A stretch of 64,000 nucleotides of DNA from Botrimarina colliarenosi (lineage in GTDB: Bacteria; Planctomycetota; Planctomycetia; Pirellulales; Lacipirellulaceae): contig NZ_SJPR01000001.1 in NCBI RefSeq assembly GCF_007859955.1, positions 1 through 64,000 of the forward strand, written 5' to 3'. Position 1 is the stretch's first letter. Each line of letters begins with the position of its first letter. The notes under the pieces were generated by a model, which did not search any database, was not told where the DNA came from, and saw nothing but the letters and a program-made list of their open reading frames with translations. Position numbers and translations under genes: made by a program. Of this stretch, positions 18,101 through 26,294 are shown piece after piece.

Positions 18101-18614
18101 CAACGATCGCCAGCAGCAGTTTCGCCGCCCGCACCAGCGGCGTGTGATCGATCGGGGCGTCCCCCGTCTTGGCGAGCCGTTCGGCCGCCTGCTGTTCGAG
18201 GGCGTTCCGGACCGCGGCGGGCTCGGCGGCGCCGCGCAGTTGGAGGAGATTCAGCAAGCTGTTCTTTAGCTCGGGCGATTCGCGCTCGATCTCGCGCGCG
18301 GCGTAGAGCGGGTTGACGCTCCGCATCAGAGCGGGCCCCAAGCGGTTGAAGGCATACAGACCGGCGCCAGCGATCGCGACTCCGAACAGGGCGAACCGCT
18401 CCCAGCGGTCGAGGCCGCCGCTCACAAGCCAGTGGTCCGCCACCGCCGCCGCTAGCAACACAGCGAGCGTCCAGGCCAGCAGGACCACCAAGCCGGTCGC
18501 CAAGTCGGCGGACTTCACCGCGGTGCGCGTCTTGGCGATCCGCGCATCAACGAACGCGTCGTAGTCGACCGTGCGGTCGGACTTGGCGGGCGGCGGCGGA
18601 GCGAGAGTCGCCAT
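15066..18614 (-). CDS. Large membrane-anchored protein with giant Gln/Gly/Ser/Asp-rich region (DUF4175-like)
   Basis: The product is 1182 residues. The N-terminus has three membrane segments (about 40-62, 75-95, 165-185), with LYAAREIERESPELKNSLLN between them, the layout of DUF4175-type proteins. Beta-rich Ig-like periplasmic sequence runs to about 540 (RVRITDVTPGDQTLAQGD, VSVRYDYPPYTGYATREVEG). Residues about 550-1060 are low complexity (Gln, Gly, Ser, Asp, Pro), including SPSDDQSPKEAQSPSED repeats. A conserved-looking alpha-helical C-terminus (EQTELVLQRLEEQLRKKEVD, then LRDPVEWYLRSVNAA) argues that the frame is real throughout. DUF4175 assignment is from overall pattern only. Function unknown, probably envelope-associated. 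Confidence 0.7.
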   Translation of the reverse strand: MATLAPPPPAKSDRTVDYDAFVDARIAKTRTAVKSADLATGLVVLLAWTLAVLLAAAVADHWLVSGGLDRWERFALFGVAIAGAGLYAFNRLGPALMRSVNPLYAAREIERESPELKNSLLNLLQLRGAAEPAAVRNALEQQAAERLAKTGDAPIDHTPLVRAAKLLLAIVAVVGAYVVASPKDFFASAGRVLAPWSQIVAPSRVRITDVTPGDQTLAQGDRLEVSANVTGLKDGELVELVYTTDDKRVVSRRVPMGASTGGRVFSGALPPGSGASAALGLQGALTYRLEACDTHSPTYRVEVLTAPTIAPVSVRYDYPPYTGYATREVEGVGDLRAIEGTRVTLTAKANLPIDSAQIDLGADGRPDVRMKADGDLATGVLSLARRGTAAPPSSYVLRFTSLDGQANHDPPQYQIEVIADLPPETSIVEPEAKRLDVAVNERVRLVAEARDPDFALRQVRLIGESTGRRVVERDLPVGEGRGRFVGEMEIVPEAIGLRPGDTLDYWFEATDNRTPQPNVAVSQRQVLSVVGPNDAANQQPGEQGGREGQPQAGQPDQEQPDQQQPGEGQPQNGENAGGGSDAQQGAGESPSNAADQPPPNGQQAPNGQQAQPSGEQEEGEAGDDGAPPPGGLTGPGKQGDANQSEESDGSGGGAQGDGSSDAEESSSDGAGGSQQGEGQGAQQTPQSGGGEGGEPSAGGEPNDGAGGEPQPVARDGSDDGSAFDRMLDWLKQQGPSDNQGANENNSPSDDQSPKEAQSPSEDQSPTEGQTPPAGGEPNDGAGEEQMPSGDDNSGTPDGSEGQPSDQRDGKPANDSAGSAEASESRDGQQGDAQEGSDQGESQPRDGAGGPQPERSQDGPGAGEQDRSGQQSDSQSSESGGDTPPGESSDQQSGPREGSGSAGQSQAADRGAGQSADRGAGDSTGRAGGEQAADSPTGGQPGDQPGEGSSSRDTEGAGEKPGGQQPGQSDRKPRQTSNQSGEGSQQEGAGDQSSDRSNSDNEAGKPGADGANELTDRRGEGPQDSGRSGELGGPMELTDRGATSDAAGEGAESGGDAANLDYAREQTELVLQRLEEQLRKKEVDRRLLDKLGWTEDDLRRFVNRWQSRQQKATDRGATGEAELDRALRSLGLNPAGPTAAQETPDDSLRDLRDAARVKTPPRLRDPVEWYLRSVNAAGDAAEK

Positions 18615-18768
18615 GCGGCGTTTTTCAGCAGCGGGTCGAACGGCTGGTGGGGTCCCTCAAGTATACGCCCCTCCACGCCGCGGGCGGCAGTTGGCGTACG
18701 GCGATGGCTCGCCCCCAGCCCGCCATGACCGGTACGATAGCGCCCCCCGTCTTCCCGTCCGCACCTGA

Positions 18769-19920
18769 TTGGCTGCCGAACCTGTGCGATCAAGCGATTT
18801 TTACGACCTAGTCAGCGGCCGAAGGCGTGGCGTCGGCGCGACGGCTCTGCGCGGGCTGCTAGCGGTCGCTGAGGGCCCGTACCGTGTCGGCGTCTGGTGG
18901 CGGAACCGCCGGTACGACACGACGCCGACGCTCGTGCAGCGCGTCGAGGTCCCCGTCGTCAGCGTCGGCAATGTCACACTCGGCGGTTCGGGCAAGACGC
19001 CGATGGTGAAGTGGGTCGCCCGTCGCTTACGCGCCGAGGGGGTTCGTGTCGCTCTCGTGAGTCGCGGCTATGGCTCCAACGACGGGGGGCCGAACGACGA
19101 GGCGCTCGAACTCGAGCAGTCCCTTCCCGACGTGCCCCACGTGCAAGACCCGGACCGCGTCGCCGCGGCGCGGATCGCGATCGACGAACTCGCCGCCCAG
19201 ACGATCGTCATGGACGATGGGTTCCAGCACCGCCGGCTGGCGCGTGACCTCGACATTGTGCTGCTCGACGCCACCGAGCCGTTTGGCTACGGGCGGGTCT
19301 TCCCCCGCGGCGTGCTGCGCGAACCGGTTAAGTCACTGCGGCGCGCCGACGTAGTCTGCCTGACACGCTCTGACTTGGTCACCGACTCGCAGCGTGAAGC
19401 GGTGCGGCTGCGGGTGGCGGCTTTGGCGCCGGGCGCCTTGTGGTGCGAGTCGGTCACTCGGCCGACGCGGCTCGTGGGGGTTGCCGAGTCGGCGACCGAC
19501 GATTCGCTCGAGGCCCCTGTAGAGACGCTGCGCGGCGCCCGTGTGGCCGCTTTCTGTGGGATCGGCAACCCGGCCGCGTTCCGCGCGACGCTGTTGGCGC
19601 TGGGGGCCGAAGTTGTGGCGTTCGTCGAGTTCGCCGATCACCACGCCTACATCCGGCCCGACGTCGAGCGGATCGAGCGAGAAGCTACCGCCGCCGCGGC
19701 CGACCTCGTCGTGTGCACGCACAAGGATTTGGTCAAGGTTGGCGTTGCGACCCTCGGCGCGTTGCCGTTATGGGCCGTTGCGATCGATGCGGTGGTGACG
19801 CACGGCGGCGAAGAACTGGCCAGCCGGCTCGCCGCGGTCGCCGCGGCGGCGCCCAGCGATGCCGATGAGGATGAAGACGAGGAGAACTCCAACGACCCTA
19901 CCGAGACGCCTTCGTCTTAG
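18769..19920 (+). CDS. lpxK: Tetraacyldisaccharide 4'-kinase
   Basis: The product is 383 residues. LpxK phosphorylates the 4' position of the lipid A disaccharide at the inner membrane, showing that this organism makes LPS. Motifs are the family P-loop VVSVGNVTLGGSGKTPM (about 64-80), ALVSRGYG, and VMDDGFQHRRLARDLDIVLL with its DDGFQH signature. The N-terminal WWRNRRYD is typical. The acidic tail after about 365 is an extension. The start is TTG at 18769; an in-frame GTG at 18784 is an equally possible start. Other lpx genes are absent from the window. Its stop codon overlaps the convergent BON gene by 4 bp. Confidence 0.9.
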   Translation: MAAEPVRSSDFYDLVSGRRRGVGATALRGLLAVAEGPYRVGVWWRNRRYDTTPTLVQRVEVPVVSVGNVTLGGSGKTPMVKWVARRLRAEGVRVALVSRGYGSNDGGPNDEALELEQSLPDVPHVQDPDRVAAARIAIDELAAQTIVMDDGFQHRRLARDLDIVLLDATEPFGYGRVFPRGVLREPVKSLRRADVVCLTRSDLVTDSQREAVRLRVAALAPGALWCESVTRPTRLVGVAESATDDSLEAPVETLRGARVAAFCGIGNPAAFRATLLALGAEVVAFVEFADHHAYIRPDVERIEREATAAAADLVVCTHKDLVKVGVATLGALPLWAVAIDAVVTHGGEELASRLAAVAAAAPSDADEDEDEENSNDPTETPSS

Positions 19921-20210
19921 TAGTTGGGGTTGGAGGAAGTTCGCGGCACCGAGACCTCGATTTCGTTGTCGATGACCTCGTCTTCAACAACGCCCAACAC
20001 CACATGCTGAGCCAATTGCTTGGAATAGTAGGTCGAGCACTGCCCCGCCAAATGGATCACGCCACGATCGACGGCCACCGCCAAGTTGCGGATCCGGCGG
20101 CCAAGACGTGAAGTGATCCGTTCGTGAATGAGCCGTTCAAGTTCCCGCGTCGTCGACGACATGTGCGGGAAGGTTAGACGTCGACCGCTCGATACGGGTC
20201 GCAGCGACAT
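19917..20210 (-). CDS. Small BON-domain protein
   Basis: The product is 97 residues from the ATG at 20210, or 81 from the ATG at 20162. The sequence ELERLIHERITSRLGRRIRN, then VAVDRGVIHLAGQCSTYYSK and a terminal VVLGVVEDEVIDNEIEV, matches a single BON domain, usually a periplasmic or phospholipid-interacting module (OsmY/Kbp type). No signal peptide is visible. The longer form is preceded by a purine-rich stretch (AAAGAGAGACGC), the shorter by none. A good promoter candidate lies at 20433-20462, implying a leader of about 215-265 nt. Confidence 0.75.
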   Translation of the reverse strand: MSLRPVSSGRRLTFPHMSSTTRELERLIHERITSRLGRRIRNLAVAVDRGVIHLAGQCSTYYSKQLAQHVVLGVVEDEVIDNEIEVSVPRTSSNPNY

Positions 20211-20432
20211 GCGTCTCTCTTTGAGGGTTAGGCGGGAGCATCTCTAACCGCGTAATGCGGGGCGAGATCGGCTGTTTGCGGGAGGGGTGAACACTGGCCT
20301 TCCGTCGCCAGAATCCATGCAAACGACGCGCCCAAAGCGTCGTCCGCCAGCAGCGAAGGGCCGGTGGTGGCGGAACTCAGCGAGCGATCAACCGTTCAAG
20401 ACGAATGGTCAATCGGTTGCCCTTCGCATTTA

Positions 20433-20462
20433 AAAATAGGGCCGATTGCCCGCTTCTGTCAA
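20433..20462 (-). promoter_or_regulatory. Sigma70-type promoter candidate upstream of the BON gene
   Basis: On the minus strand a perfect TTGACA (20462-20457) is followed by an 18-bp spacer and TATTTT (20438-20433), in an AT-rich patch unusual for this genome. Transcription would start near 20425 and run to the BON gene. The rest of 20211-20513 holds no gene that I can support. It separates the BON gene from the 3' end of cysC. Confidence 0.55.
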
Positions 20463-20513
20463 ACCATTTCAAGAAGGTAGTGACCGATCGCTCCCCGGTG
20501 TATCGCAAGGAGA

Positions 20514-21182
20514 TCACTCGGCGATCACCTTGAGCCTTTGGAGCTCACCTACCACCCGTTTCGCCAGCAAATCGACCGATTCATCACCACCCGGTAGAAC
20601 GATCTCTGGGGCCAACGGCTCCTCATAGGGGTCGCTGATTCCTGTGAAGTGCTTGATCTCACCCGCTCGTGCTTTCTTATACAGCCCCTTCGGATCGCGT
20701 TGTTCACAGATCTCTAAAGGCGTATCGACAAACACCTCTAAGAAGTCCCCTTGGTCCGCGACACTTCCGCCGAGGGTCTGGCGGACCGCGTCGCGATCGC
20801 TGCGGTAGGGGCTCACAAACGCGGTTAACACAATGAGGCCCGCTTCGGCCATGAGCTTGGCGGCTTCGCCGACGCGGCGGATGTTCTCGACCCGGTCTTC
20901 GGGAGCGAAGCCCAGGCCGAAGCGTTCGCCAAACGCCGCCCCATAGCGCTCCGCCAGCAGTTGGGGCGTCGCGTTCAGGCCGTGGCGGACATTGTCGCCA
21001 TCAAGCACGTAAGTACGGACCCCCGCAGCATGCAGCATCGCGTCGACGGCGTTCGCGACGGTGCTCTTGCCAGATCCCGATAGGCCCGTGAACCAGACGA
21101 CCGCGCCGCGGTGGCCGGCGAGCTTCTCACGGTCGGCCCGCGCCACGGCGTGCTCGTGCCATACAACAATTGGATCGGACAT
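20514..21182 (-). CDS. cysC: Adenylylsulfate kinase
   Basis: The product is 222 residues. It phosphorylates adenosine 5'-phosphosulfate to PAPS with ATP in sulfate activation. The P-loop GLSGSGKST is at about residues 33-41, followed by the family block [13 protein letters not shown], then [20 protein letters not shown] and the lid region [20 protein letters not shown]. These assign it firmly to CysC. It stands alone here without cysD/cysN. It follows the acyl-CoA dehydrogenase-like gene on the same strand with a 93-bp gap. Confidence 0.95.
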   Translation of the reverse strand: MSDPIVVWHEHAVARADREKLAGHRGAVVWFTGLSGSGKSTVANAVDAMLHAAGVRTYVLDGDNVRHGLNATPQLLAERYGAAFGERFGLGFAPEDRVENIRRVGEAAKLMAEAGLIVLTAFVSPYRSDRDAVRQTLGGSVADQGDFLEVFVDTPLEICEQRDPKGLYKKARAGEIKHFTGISDPYEEPLAPEIVLPGGDESVDLLAKRVVGELQRLKVIAE

Positions 21183-21275
21183 AGGGGAGTGGGCAGTCAG
21201 CGTTAGGCAGTCGGCAGAGCATGCTGCGTTGGGGCAGCGAGCCGGGAAGCGTCAGCTCCCGGAGGAACCCGCACT

Positions 21276-22367
21276 CTACCCGACGAGGCCCGCCAGTTCA
21301 CACAGCCCCGCCTGTTGCACCGGCTGGGGGCAGCTCCAGACCAGGAAGAACAGGGCCTCGCGGCAGAGCCGGCCGGCTGGCGCCTCGGCGAGGTAGCCGG
21401 CCCCCTTGGTGGCCGAGAGCGCGGCTTGGGCGGCTCGCAGCACCAGGCTGTTGGCCCGCTGGCGGAGCGACTCGCTGCTGCAAGTGGGCGAGCCGTTCGC
21501 CGCGGCCTGCAGATCAACCAGCAGGCGGGCGTGCTCGGCGGCGATCGCTTCGACGGGCGCCGCCAAGTCGGGCCGACGCGACGCCTCTTGGTGGAGCAGG
21601 GCAAGGCTCGCCGCCGCGGCGCCGAGCGCCAGAGTCGAGGTCTGGGGGCCGCCCGTTCCGGCGCCGACGCCATGCTTGAGAACGTCGGGAATCGGGCCGG
21701 CGACGACGTAGTCGTCGGATATCTCGGCGCCGTCGAAGCGGACCGGACCGGTCCGACTGGCCGTCAACGCGACCATTTCAAAAGCGGGCGGCGTCGTAAC
21801 GGCCGCGAGGTCCGTCGGCGCCGCCAACAAGATTTCTTCGCCGGTCGGCTCGCCCTGGCCGTCCACCACCGCAGCGCCGACCACAACGTGCAGCGCCGCC
21901 TCGGCGCCGGTCACCCACGGCGCGGCGCCCTCGAGCCGCCAGCCGCCGTCGATCCGCGTTGCGGCGAGCATCGGCTTGGCGAGGTGCCGGCCGCTGGTCG
22001 TCAGGTGCGAGATGCCGACTGTCGCGAACGAATCGCCCGCCGCCAGGCCGGGGAGCAAGCGTTCCTTGAGCGCTTGGTTCGCGCCGCCGGCGATCCGCCG
22101 ACAGGCGCCGGTCCGCTGCGTGATGATGAACGTCGTGGTGAGGCACGCCTCGCTGAGGGCCAGATAGCCGCGCGTGACGTCGGCGTCGTCCCAGCCCTGG
22201 CCGTGGTGCTCGGCGGGAAGAAACCACTCAAAAACGCCCGCCTCGCCGCAAAGCCGCATCGACTCGGCCGGCCAGGCGCTCGTCCGGTCGACCTCGGTAG
22301 CGCCGGCGCGCAGCGCATCGCACAGGTCGAGAAGTGCGGGCGAATCGGGCGAAGTGATACGGGCCAT
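21276..22367 (-). CDS. Acyl-CoA dehydrogenase family protein
   Basis: The product is 363 residues, near the family length (about 380). The N-terminal helical part (ALLDLCDALR, EAGVFEWFLPAEHHGQGWDD, LALSEACLTTTFIITQR) and the middle beta-domain (GISHLTTSG, GGWRLEGAAPWVTGAEAA) follow the acyl-CoA dehydrogenase fold. The C-terminal helical domain (ALGAAAASLALLHQEA, LVLRAAQAALSATKGAGYL) is shortened and I cannot identify the catalytic glutamate with confidence. Substrate unknown; no beta-oxidation genes nearby. Cytoplasmic flavoprotein by family. Confidence 0.75.
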   Translation of the reverse strand: MARITSPDSPALLDLCDALRAGATEVDRTSAWPAESMRLCGEAGVFEWFLPAEHHGQGWDDADVTRGYLALSEACLTTTFIITQRTGACRRIAGGANQALKERLLPGLAAGDSFATVGISHLTTSGRHLAKPMLAATRIDGGWRLEGAAPWVTGAEAALHVVVGAAVVDGQGEPTGEEILLAAPTDLAAVTTPPAFEMVALTASRTGPVRFDGAEISDDYVVAGPIPDVLKHGVGAGTGGPQTSTLALGAAAASLALLHQEASRRPDLAAPVEAIAAEHARLLVDLQAAANGSPTCSSESLRQRANSLVLRAAQAALSATKGAGYLAEAPAGRLCREALFFLVWSCPQPVQQAGLCELAGLVG

Positions 22368-22445
22368 AGCGTCAGCTTATCACCGGCCCCCGCGCGACGC
22401 GACTTGCCGCCGTAGGAGGGGTCTTGAGCCGCGCACCAATGGATC

Positions 22446-22518
22446 TTGAGCCGCGCACGAAGTAAGCGGAGCCGTCTGGAGCGGCAATCCTCTCCGCTTA
22501 CTTCAGTGCGCGGCTCAA
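22446..22518. terminator. Long imperfect hairpin 3' of glgP
   Basis: A left arm at 22446-22471 and a right arm at 22492-22518 pair over 26 bp with one bulged base around a 20-nt loop. The outer part reads TTGAGCCGCGCAC / GTGCGCGGCTCAA. Another copy of the outer arm (CTTGAGCCGCGCAC) stands about 23 bp to the left at 22423, unpaired. It sits 10 bp past the glgP stop codon, so it can end glgP transcription on the minus strand. There is no U-tract, and the arm duplication suggests a dispersed repeat rather than a purpose-built terminator. Confidence 0.6.
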
Positions 22519-22528
22519 ACCCTTTGCG

Positions 22529-24730
22529 TCAGCGCATCCCCATCTCGCTCGACAGGCCGCCCGCCGCGGGCAGGTAGCAGAGCTTCACGTAGTCCTGCAC
22601 CATCCGGTGGGCGCTAAACCGGGCGGCGAGCGTGGCGATCGAATTGACCATCCGCTCGATCCACTGGTGCGGCAGGCCATCGGCGTCGCGGTCGTAGAAC
22701 AGCGGCACGACCTCGTCGCGGAGCACCTCGTAGAGGTGGTCGGCGTCGCGTTGGTCGGTGATCGCGGTGTCGACGTGCTGCGTGCCGTTGCCAATGGAGA
22801 AGCCGTTCTTGCCGTTGTAGGCCTCGCCCCACCAGCCATCGAGGATCGAGCAGTTGAGGCCGCCGTTGAGCACGACCTTCATGCCGCTGGTGCCCGACGC
22901 TTCGAGCGGACGCCGCGGGTTGTTGAGCCACACGTCGACGCCCTGGATCATGTGCCGGGCGACGTTCATGTCGTAGTCCTCGACAAACACGACGCGGCCG
23001 GCAAACCGCGGGTCGTTCCGCAGGTTGGCGATCTTCTTGATGAAGCCCTTGCCCGGTTCGTCGGCGGGGTGGGCCTTGCCGGCGAAGATGAACTGCACCG
23101 GGCGGTTGGTGTCGTTGATCAGCTCGGCGATGTCGTCCAGCCGCTTGAGGAACAGGTCGGCCCGCTTGTAGGTGGCGAACCGGCGGGCGAAGCCGATCGT
23201 CAGAGCGGCCGGGTCGAGCGCCAGCCGGGCGGCGTCGACATGGGCCTCGTCCTCGCTGCGGCGGCGGCACTGGCGGCTGAGGCGGCGCCGGACGAAGTCG
23301 AGGCACCGGCTCTTCAGCGCGTGGTGCGTCTCCCAGAGCTCGCCCGGATCGACTTGGTAAATCCCCTGCCAAGTCTCCGGGTCGTACATCTTGCTCTGCC
23401 AGTCGACCCCTAGGTAGCGGTCATACATCTGCCGCATCGGCAGGGCGAGCCAGGTCGGCACGTGGACGCCGTTGGTGATGTGGCCGATCGGCACCTCTTC
23501 TTCGACTCGCCACGGCCAGAGATTGGCCCACATGCGGCGTGAGACGACGCCGTGCAGCGAGCTCACGGCGTTGGCGCGGCGCGAGAGCTTCAGGCCGATG
23601 ACGGTCATCGTGAAGGTCTCTTCGCCATTCTGCGGCTCGACGCGGCCCAGGCCCATCAGTTGGTCGTGCGAGATGCCGAGCTTGTCACGGGTGGGGCCGA
23701 GGTGCTCCTCGATCAGGCCCGCGTCGAAGCGGTCGTGGCCCGCCGGGACCGGCGTGTGCGTGGTGAAGACGGTCTGCTGGGCGACCTCACGGAGGGCGTC
23801 GTCGAACGACAGGCCGTCGTCTTGCATCCGCTCGTGGATGACTTCTAGCGGGGCGAAGGCGCTGTGGCCTTCGTTGAGATGGTAGGCGCCGGGCGTGATG
23901 CCCAGGGCGCGGAGCGCCTTGACGCCGCCGATGCCCAGCACCAGCTCCTGGCGGATACGGGTGCGGGTGTCGCCGCCGTAGAGGCGGCTGGTCAGCTCGC
24001 GGTCTTGCGGGCTGTTCCCCTCGACGTCGCAGTCGAGCAGGTAGAGCTTCACCCGGCCGACGCGGACAAGCCATACCTTGGCGTTCAGCGCGCCGTTGCG
24101 GGTTTCGATCGACACCATGATCGGCTTGCCGTCTTTGCCCACGGCGGGCTCCATCGGCTGGGTCGCGACCTTCGTGTTGACGTATTCCTCTTGCTGGTAG
24201 CCCTCGCTGTCGAGGTGCTGCTTGAAGTAGCCCTGGTCGTAGAACAGGCCCATCGCGATCAGCGGGATGCCGAGGCCGCTCGCCGACTTGATGTGGTCGC
24301 CCGACAGGATGCCGAGACCGCCCGAGTAGATCGGAACGGACTCGTGCATGCCGAACTCGGCGGAGAAGTAGGCGACCGGCTTGGAGCCGAGGACGCCCGC
24401 CTCGCGGGCGCCCCAGGTGTGGTCGGTCTTGGTGAGGTAGTCGTGCAGCCGGCGGTGAGCCTGATTGATCCGGGTGATCATCGCCATCTCGCTGGCCCGC
24501 TCGGCGACCTGCTCGGCGGTCATCTCCGCGAGCAGGGCGATCGGGTTGTGGTCGAGCTGGCGCCAGCGGACCGGGTCGAGGTCGCGGAACAGCTGACCGA
24601 CTTCGGGCTTCCAGCTCCACCAGAGATTGCGGGCGATCGTCTGGAGCTTGCCGTAGAGGGCTTGCGGGGTGACTTCGGTCCAGTTCTCGCGGGCTAGGGC
24701 GGCGAGGGAGGGCTCTTGGACTTGGCTCAT
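22529..24730 (-). CDS. glgP: Alpha-glucan (glycogen) phosphorylase
   Basis: The product is 733 residues. The enzyme releases glucose-1-phosphate from alpha-1,4-glucans using a PLP cofactor. The N-terminal DUF3417 region (IARNLWWSWKPEVGQLFRDL) and the length place it in the shorter alpha-glucan phosphorylase branch, not the 800-residue-plus muscle/E. coli type. Motifs: AYFSAEFGMHESVPIYSGGL, GAYHLNEGHSAF, IGFARRFATYKRADLFLKRL, and the PLP-lysine region EASGTSGMKVVLNGG at about 610. All key parts are intact. No other glycogen genes lie in the window. Confidence 0.95.
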   Translation of the reverse strand: MSQVQEPSLAALARENWTEVTPQALYGKLQTIARNLWWSWKPEVGQLFRDLDPVRWRQLDHNPIALLAEMTAEQVAERASEMAMITRINQAHRRLHDYLTKTDHTWGAREAGVLGSKPVAYFSAEFGMHESVPIYSGGLGILSGDHIKSASGLGIPLIAMGLFYDQGYFKQHLDSEGYQQEEYVNTKVATQPMEPAVGKDGKPIMVSIETRNGALNAKVWLVRVGRVKLYLLDCDVEGNSPQDRELTSRLYGGDTRTRIRQELVLGIGGVKALRALGITPGAYHLNEGHSAFAPLEVIHERMQDDGLSFDDALREVAQQTVFTTHTPVPAGHDRFDAGLIEEHLGPTRDKLGISHDQLMGLGRVEPQNGEETFTMTVIGLKLSRRANAVSSLHGVVSRRMWANLWPWRVEEEVPIGHITNGVHVPTWLALPMRQMYDRYLGVDWQSKMYDPETWQGIYQVDPGELWETHHALKSRCLDFVRRRLSRQCRRRSEDEAHVDAARLALDPAALTIGFARRFATYKRADLFLKRLDDIAELINDTNRPVQFIFAGKAHPADEPGKGFIKKIANLRNDPRFAGRVVFVEDYDMNVARHMIQGVDVWLNNPRRPLEASGTSGMKVVLNGGLNCSILDGWWGEAYNGKNGFSIGNGTQHVDTAITDQRDADHLYEVLRDEVVPLFYDRDADGLPHQWIERMVNSIATLAARFSAHRMVQDYVKLCYLPAAGGLSSEMGMR

Positions 24731-25123
24731 AATGTTCAGCTGCCTTCGGAACAGTGTGTTTCAGCCGTGGAGCGGTTCAGCTGCGAGATCGGCCGGGGTG
24801 GGAACCCGACACCGCAAGCGGTGCGGGCACGGACGCCAATCAAAGGGGGGACTGTGGTTCGGAGTATAGCGGAATGCCAATGGGCGAATGCCAGACCTAA
24901 ATCCCTGATTCGACCAGACCTCAATCCCAATTCGATAAGTGCCGACAGCTCTTTGGGTCGCCTACCGCGACGGAGGGGTCGCGATAGAATGCGCAATCGG
25001 CTTTCGCAGGTCTTTCGTCCCACAGAATCTGCACGAGTCGCTGGGGCCCCCGACGCACCTTGCCAAGATTGCCAAGTCGATGCGGTCTGGGGCCGTGACG
25101 CGCCGTCTGTAGAGGATTTCCAC
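24731..25123. other. 393-bp divergent intergenic region
   Basis: This separates glgP (minus) from the class IV aminotransferase gene (plus). An upstream extension of the aminotransferase frame is open through here but shows no family similarity and is not annotated. AGAGG at 25111-25115 is a weak SD 8 bp before the ATG at 25124. I see no convincing promoter pair, RNA gene or repeat. Confidence 0.5.
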
Positions 25124-26062
25124 ATGCCAGCTGTCGCCGTTCAACCCACCGCCAATATCGACGGCGTGCTATCGCCGCTCGACGACGCCCGGATCCCGGT
25201 TCTCGACCGAGGCTTCCTCTACGGCGATTCGGTCTACGAGGTCTTCCGCACCTACGACGGCGTGCCCCTGTTCTGGCGCGAGCACTTCGAGCGGATGGAG
25301 AACTCGGCTCGGCTGATCCACATGCCGATCGCTCAGAGCCGCGAAGAGTTGATGGCAGAAATCCGTCGGGCGGTCGCCGCGGCCGGCGGCCGGCCGAGCG
25401 AGGACGGTACGGGCGAGGTCTATGTCCGCTGGCACCTCTCGCGCGGCGTCGGACCGGTCGATCTCTATCCCGATCCGAACTTGCGAACCAGTTTCATGAT
25501 CTTCGTGAAGCCCGTGCCGAAGTGGAAGCAAGCGCATTGCGAGGTCGGCATGCGGCTGGCCGTCACCGACGTGCGACGCAACGCGGCGGACGCCCTCAGC
25601 CCCAATATCAAGAGCGGCAACTACCTGAACAACATCCTCGGTCTCGCCGAGGCGGTCGAGCGGGGCGCGGACGACTGCCTCATGCTGAACCACGAGGGCT
25701 ACGCCACCGAGGCGAGCAACAGCAACATTTTCTTCGTCACCGACGGCAAGGTGCAGACGCCGGCCGACTCGGCGGGCAACCTCCGCGGCATCACGGGGGC
25801 GGCGTTGCGGAAGATCGGCGCCGCCGCCGGCTGGCCAATCCATGAAGAACTCCTCACCGTCGACGACCTGTCCCAAGTCGACGAGGCCTTCGTCACCAGC
25901 GCCACCCGCGAGGTGATGCCGGTGGCGGCGATACGGCTTCCCAGCGGCCAATGGCGTGAGCTTCCTCCCGGCGGCGGGCCGCTGACCCGCCAGATCGCCC
26001 AGGCTTACAAGGACTATGTCGCCGAGTACGTTGTCGCCGAAGCCAATGCCCGGTTGTGGTGA
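25124..26062 (+). CDS. Class IV aminotransferase (branched-chain / D-amino acid type)
   Basis: The product is 312 residues, a fold-type IV PLP transaminase. Motifs: the N-terminal LDRGFLYGDSVYEVFRTYDG, LSPNIKSGNYLNNILGLAEA (the Lys of IKSGNY is the PLP lysine), YATEASNSNIFFV, LRGITGAALRKIG and FVTSATREVMPVA. The family includes branched-chain aminotransferase (IlvE), D-alanine aminotransferase and aminodeoxychorismate lyase. Length and the E.SNSNIF block favour an IlvE or D-amino acid enzyme, but sequence alone does not fix the substrate. The ATG at 25124 fits the family start and has AGAGG upstream. Confidence 0.85.
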   Translation: MPAVAVQPTANIDGVLSPLDDARIPVLDRGFLYGDSVYEVFRTYDGVPLFWREHFERMENSARLIHMPIAQSREELMAEIRRAVAAAGGRPSEDGTGEVYVRWHLSRGVGPVDLYPDPNLRTSFMIFVKPVPKWKQAHCEVGMRLAVTDVRRNAADALSPNIKSGNYLNNILGLAEAVERGADDCLMLNHEGYATEASNSNIFFVTDGKVQTPADSAGNLRGITGAALRKIGAAAGWPIHEELLTVDDLSQVDEAFVTSATREVMPVAAIRLPSGQWRELPPGGGPLTRQIAQAYKDYVAEYVVAEANARLW

Positions 26063-26143
26063 GCGGGGGGCTGTCGGCTGTCGGCTGTCGGCGGTCGGCT
26101 TATACTGTGCTGGCTCGGATGCGGTTAGTGTCTCGGCATAATG

Positions 26144-26232
26144 CTGTGGGAGGGGTCTCCAGACCCCGATTACGGTAGCCATTCCGAAACGGCGCGGTGC
26201 GCGCAATCGGGGTCTGGAGACCCCTCCCACAG
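26144..26232. repeat. Hairpin repeat element, copy 1 (28-bp perfect arms)
   Basis: The arms at 26144-26171 and 26205-26232 are perfect 28-bp reverse complements around a 33-nt loop. The arm contains GGGAGGGGTCTCCAGACCCC and ends CGATT. The loop starts ACGG, has CCAT near its middle and ends with GGTGCGCG. It lies between the aminotransferase gene and metF, both on the plus strand. Simple repeats of the GCTGTCGGCTGTCGGC type (about 26068-26100) and their reverse complement (about 26259-26283) flank it. A second copy is at 56934-57018. Confidence 0.9.
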
Positions 26233-26294
26233 ATGTAATCGTCCTTCTTGAATACAAGCCGATAGCCGACAGCCGAGAGCTGACAACCAACTCT

